The translations under genes were made by a program, and so were the position numbers. 64,000 bases of DNA. It comes from Saprospiraceae bacterium (GTDB lineage Bacteria; Bacteroidota; Bacteroidia; Chitinophagales; Saprospiraceae). How positions within the stretch are numbered: the first letter of the stretch is position 1; every line of letters starts with the position of its first letter. This document shows, in pieces, positions 63,715 to 64,000 of the stretch. Below the pieces are notes generated by a model. It was not told the DNA's origin, searched no databases, and was given only the letters and a program-made list of their open reading frames with translations. The DNA lies in assembly GCA_026982695.1 (NCBI GenBank), contig JALSGS010000034.1:342358-406357 (forward strand). Direction: 5' to 3'.

Positions 63715-64000
<286 letters not shown>

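Overview
The window looks like a chromosomal piece of a Bacteroidota bacterium, most like the Saprospiria/Chitinophagia-type lineages. Visible support: a PorP/SprF protein next to a TPR-PD40-OmpA protein, several secreted proteins with type IX secretion (T9SS) C-terminal sorting domains, SprB-type repeats, exact copies of the Bacteroidota -7 promoter element TAnnTTTG ahead of genes, and an almost complete lack of Shine-Dalgarno sequences. No rRNA, tRNA or CRISPR array was seen.

Layout. 0-3.2 kb: envelope pair (TPR/PD40/OmpA protein cut by the left edge, plus PorP/SprF). 3.5-7.4 kb: minus-strand genes for an SDR, AnmK, a cytochrome c lipoprotein and an MFS transporter. 7.8-14.8 kb: a giant FG-GAP/ASPIC lipoprotein and an AddA-like helicase. 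14.8-16.6 kb: N-degron pair aat/clpS and a peroxiredoxin. 16.7-22.9 kb: EamA exporter, O-antigen-ligase/Wzz operon, T9SS arylsulfotransferase, short BatD-like protein. 22.9-26.2 kb: membrane-associated proteases, bS21, patatin phospholipase and small proteins. 26.3-32.2 kb: the most unusual locus, with ftsH and two paralogous fusions of an HPF/RaiA-like ribosome-hibernation domain to sigma-70-like domains, which bracket a YfdX-family lipoprotein and a 99-aa protein. 32.5-37.8 kb: dcd, a membrane protein with a decayed EEP domain, dgkA, an outer-membrane barrel, TlpA-like protein. 37.9-46.1 kb: secreted carbohydrate-active and T9SS proteins. 46.3-49.7 kb: barrel protein, stand-alone CBM48-like protein and glgB. 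49.7-57.3 kb: SprB-repeat protein, SWIM protein, alpha/beta hydrolase-trmB, barrel protein, a gene remnant, manC. 57.5-59.8 kb: HU, PLP-dependent sulfur-amino-acid enzyme, hisIE. 60.1-64 kb: a foreign-looking segment with a type IIG-like restriction-modification enzyme and a RAYT transposase cut by the right edge.

Two signals stand out. First, the paired HPF-sigma fusion proteins: one polypeptide that could contact both ribosome and RNA polymerase, present twice, with an envelope lipoprotein between them and FtsH downstream. Second, a 13-mer GCCTTTCGGCAAA (11-mer core shared by all copies) occurs nine times by eye in unrelated genes, in both orientations and in all three reading frames, which points to a DNA-level signal such as an uptake or chromosome-organisation sequence. 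All counts and alignments were made by reading, without computation.
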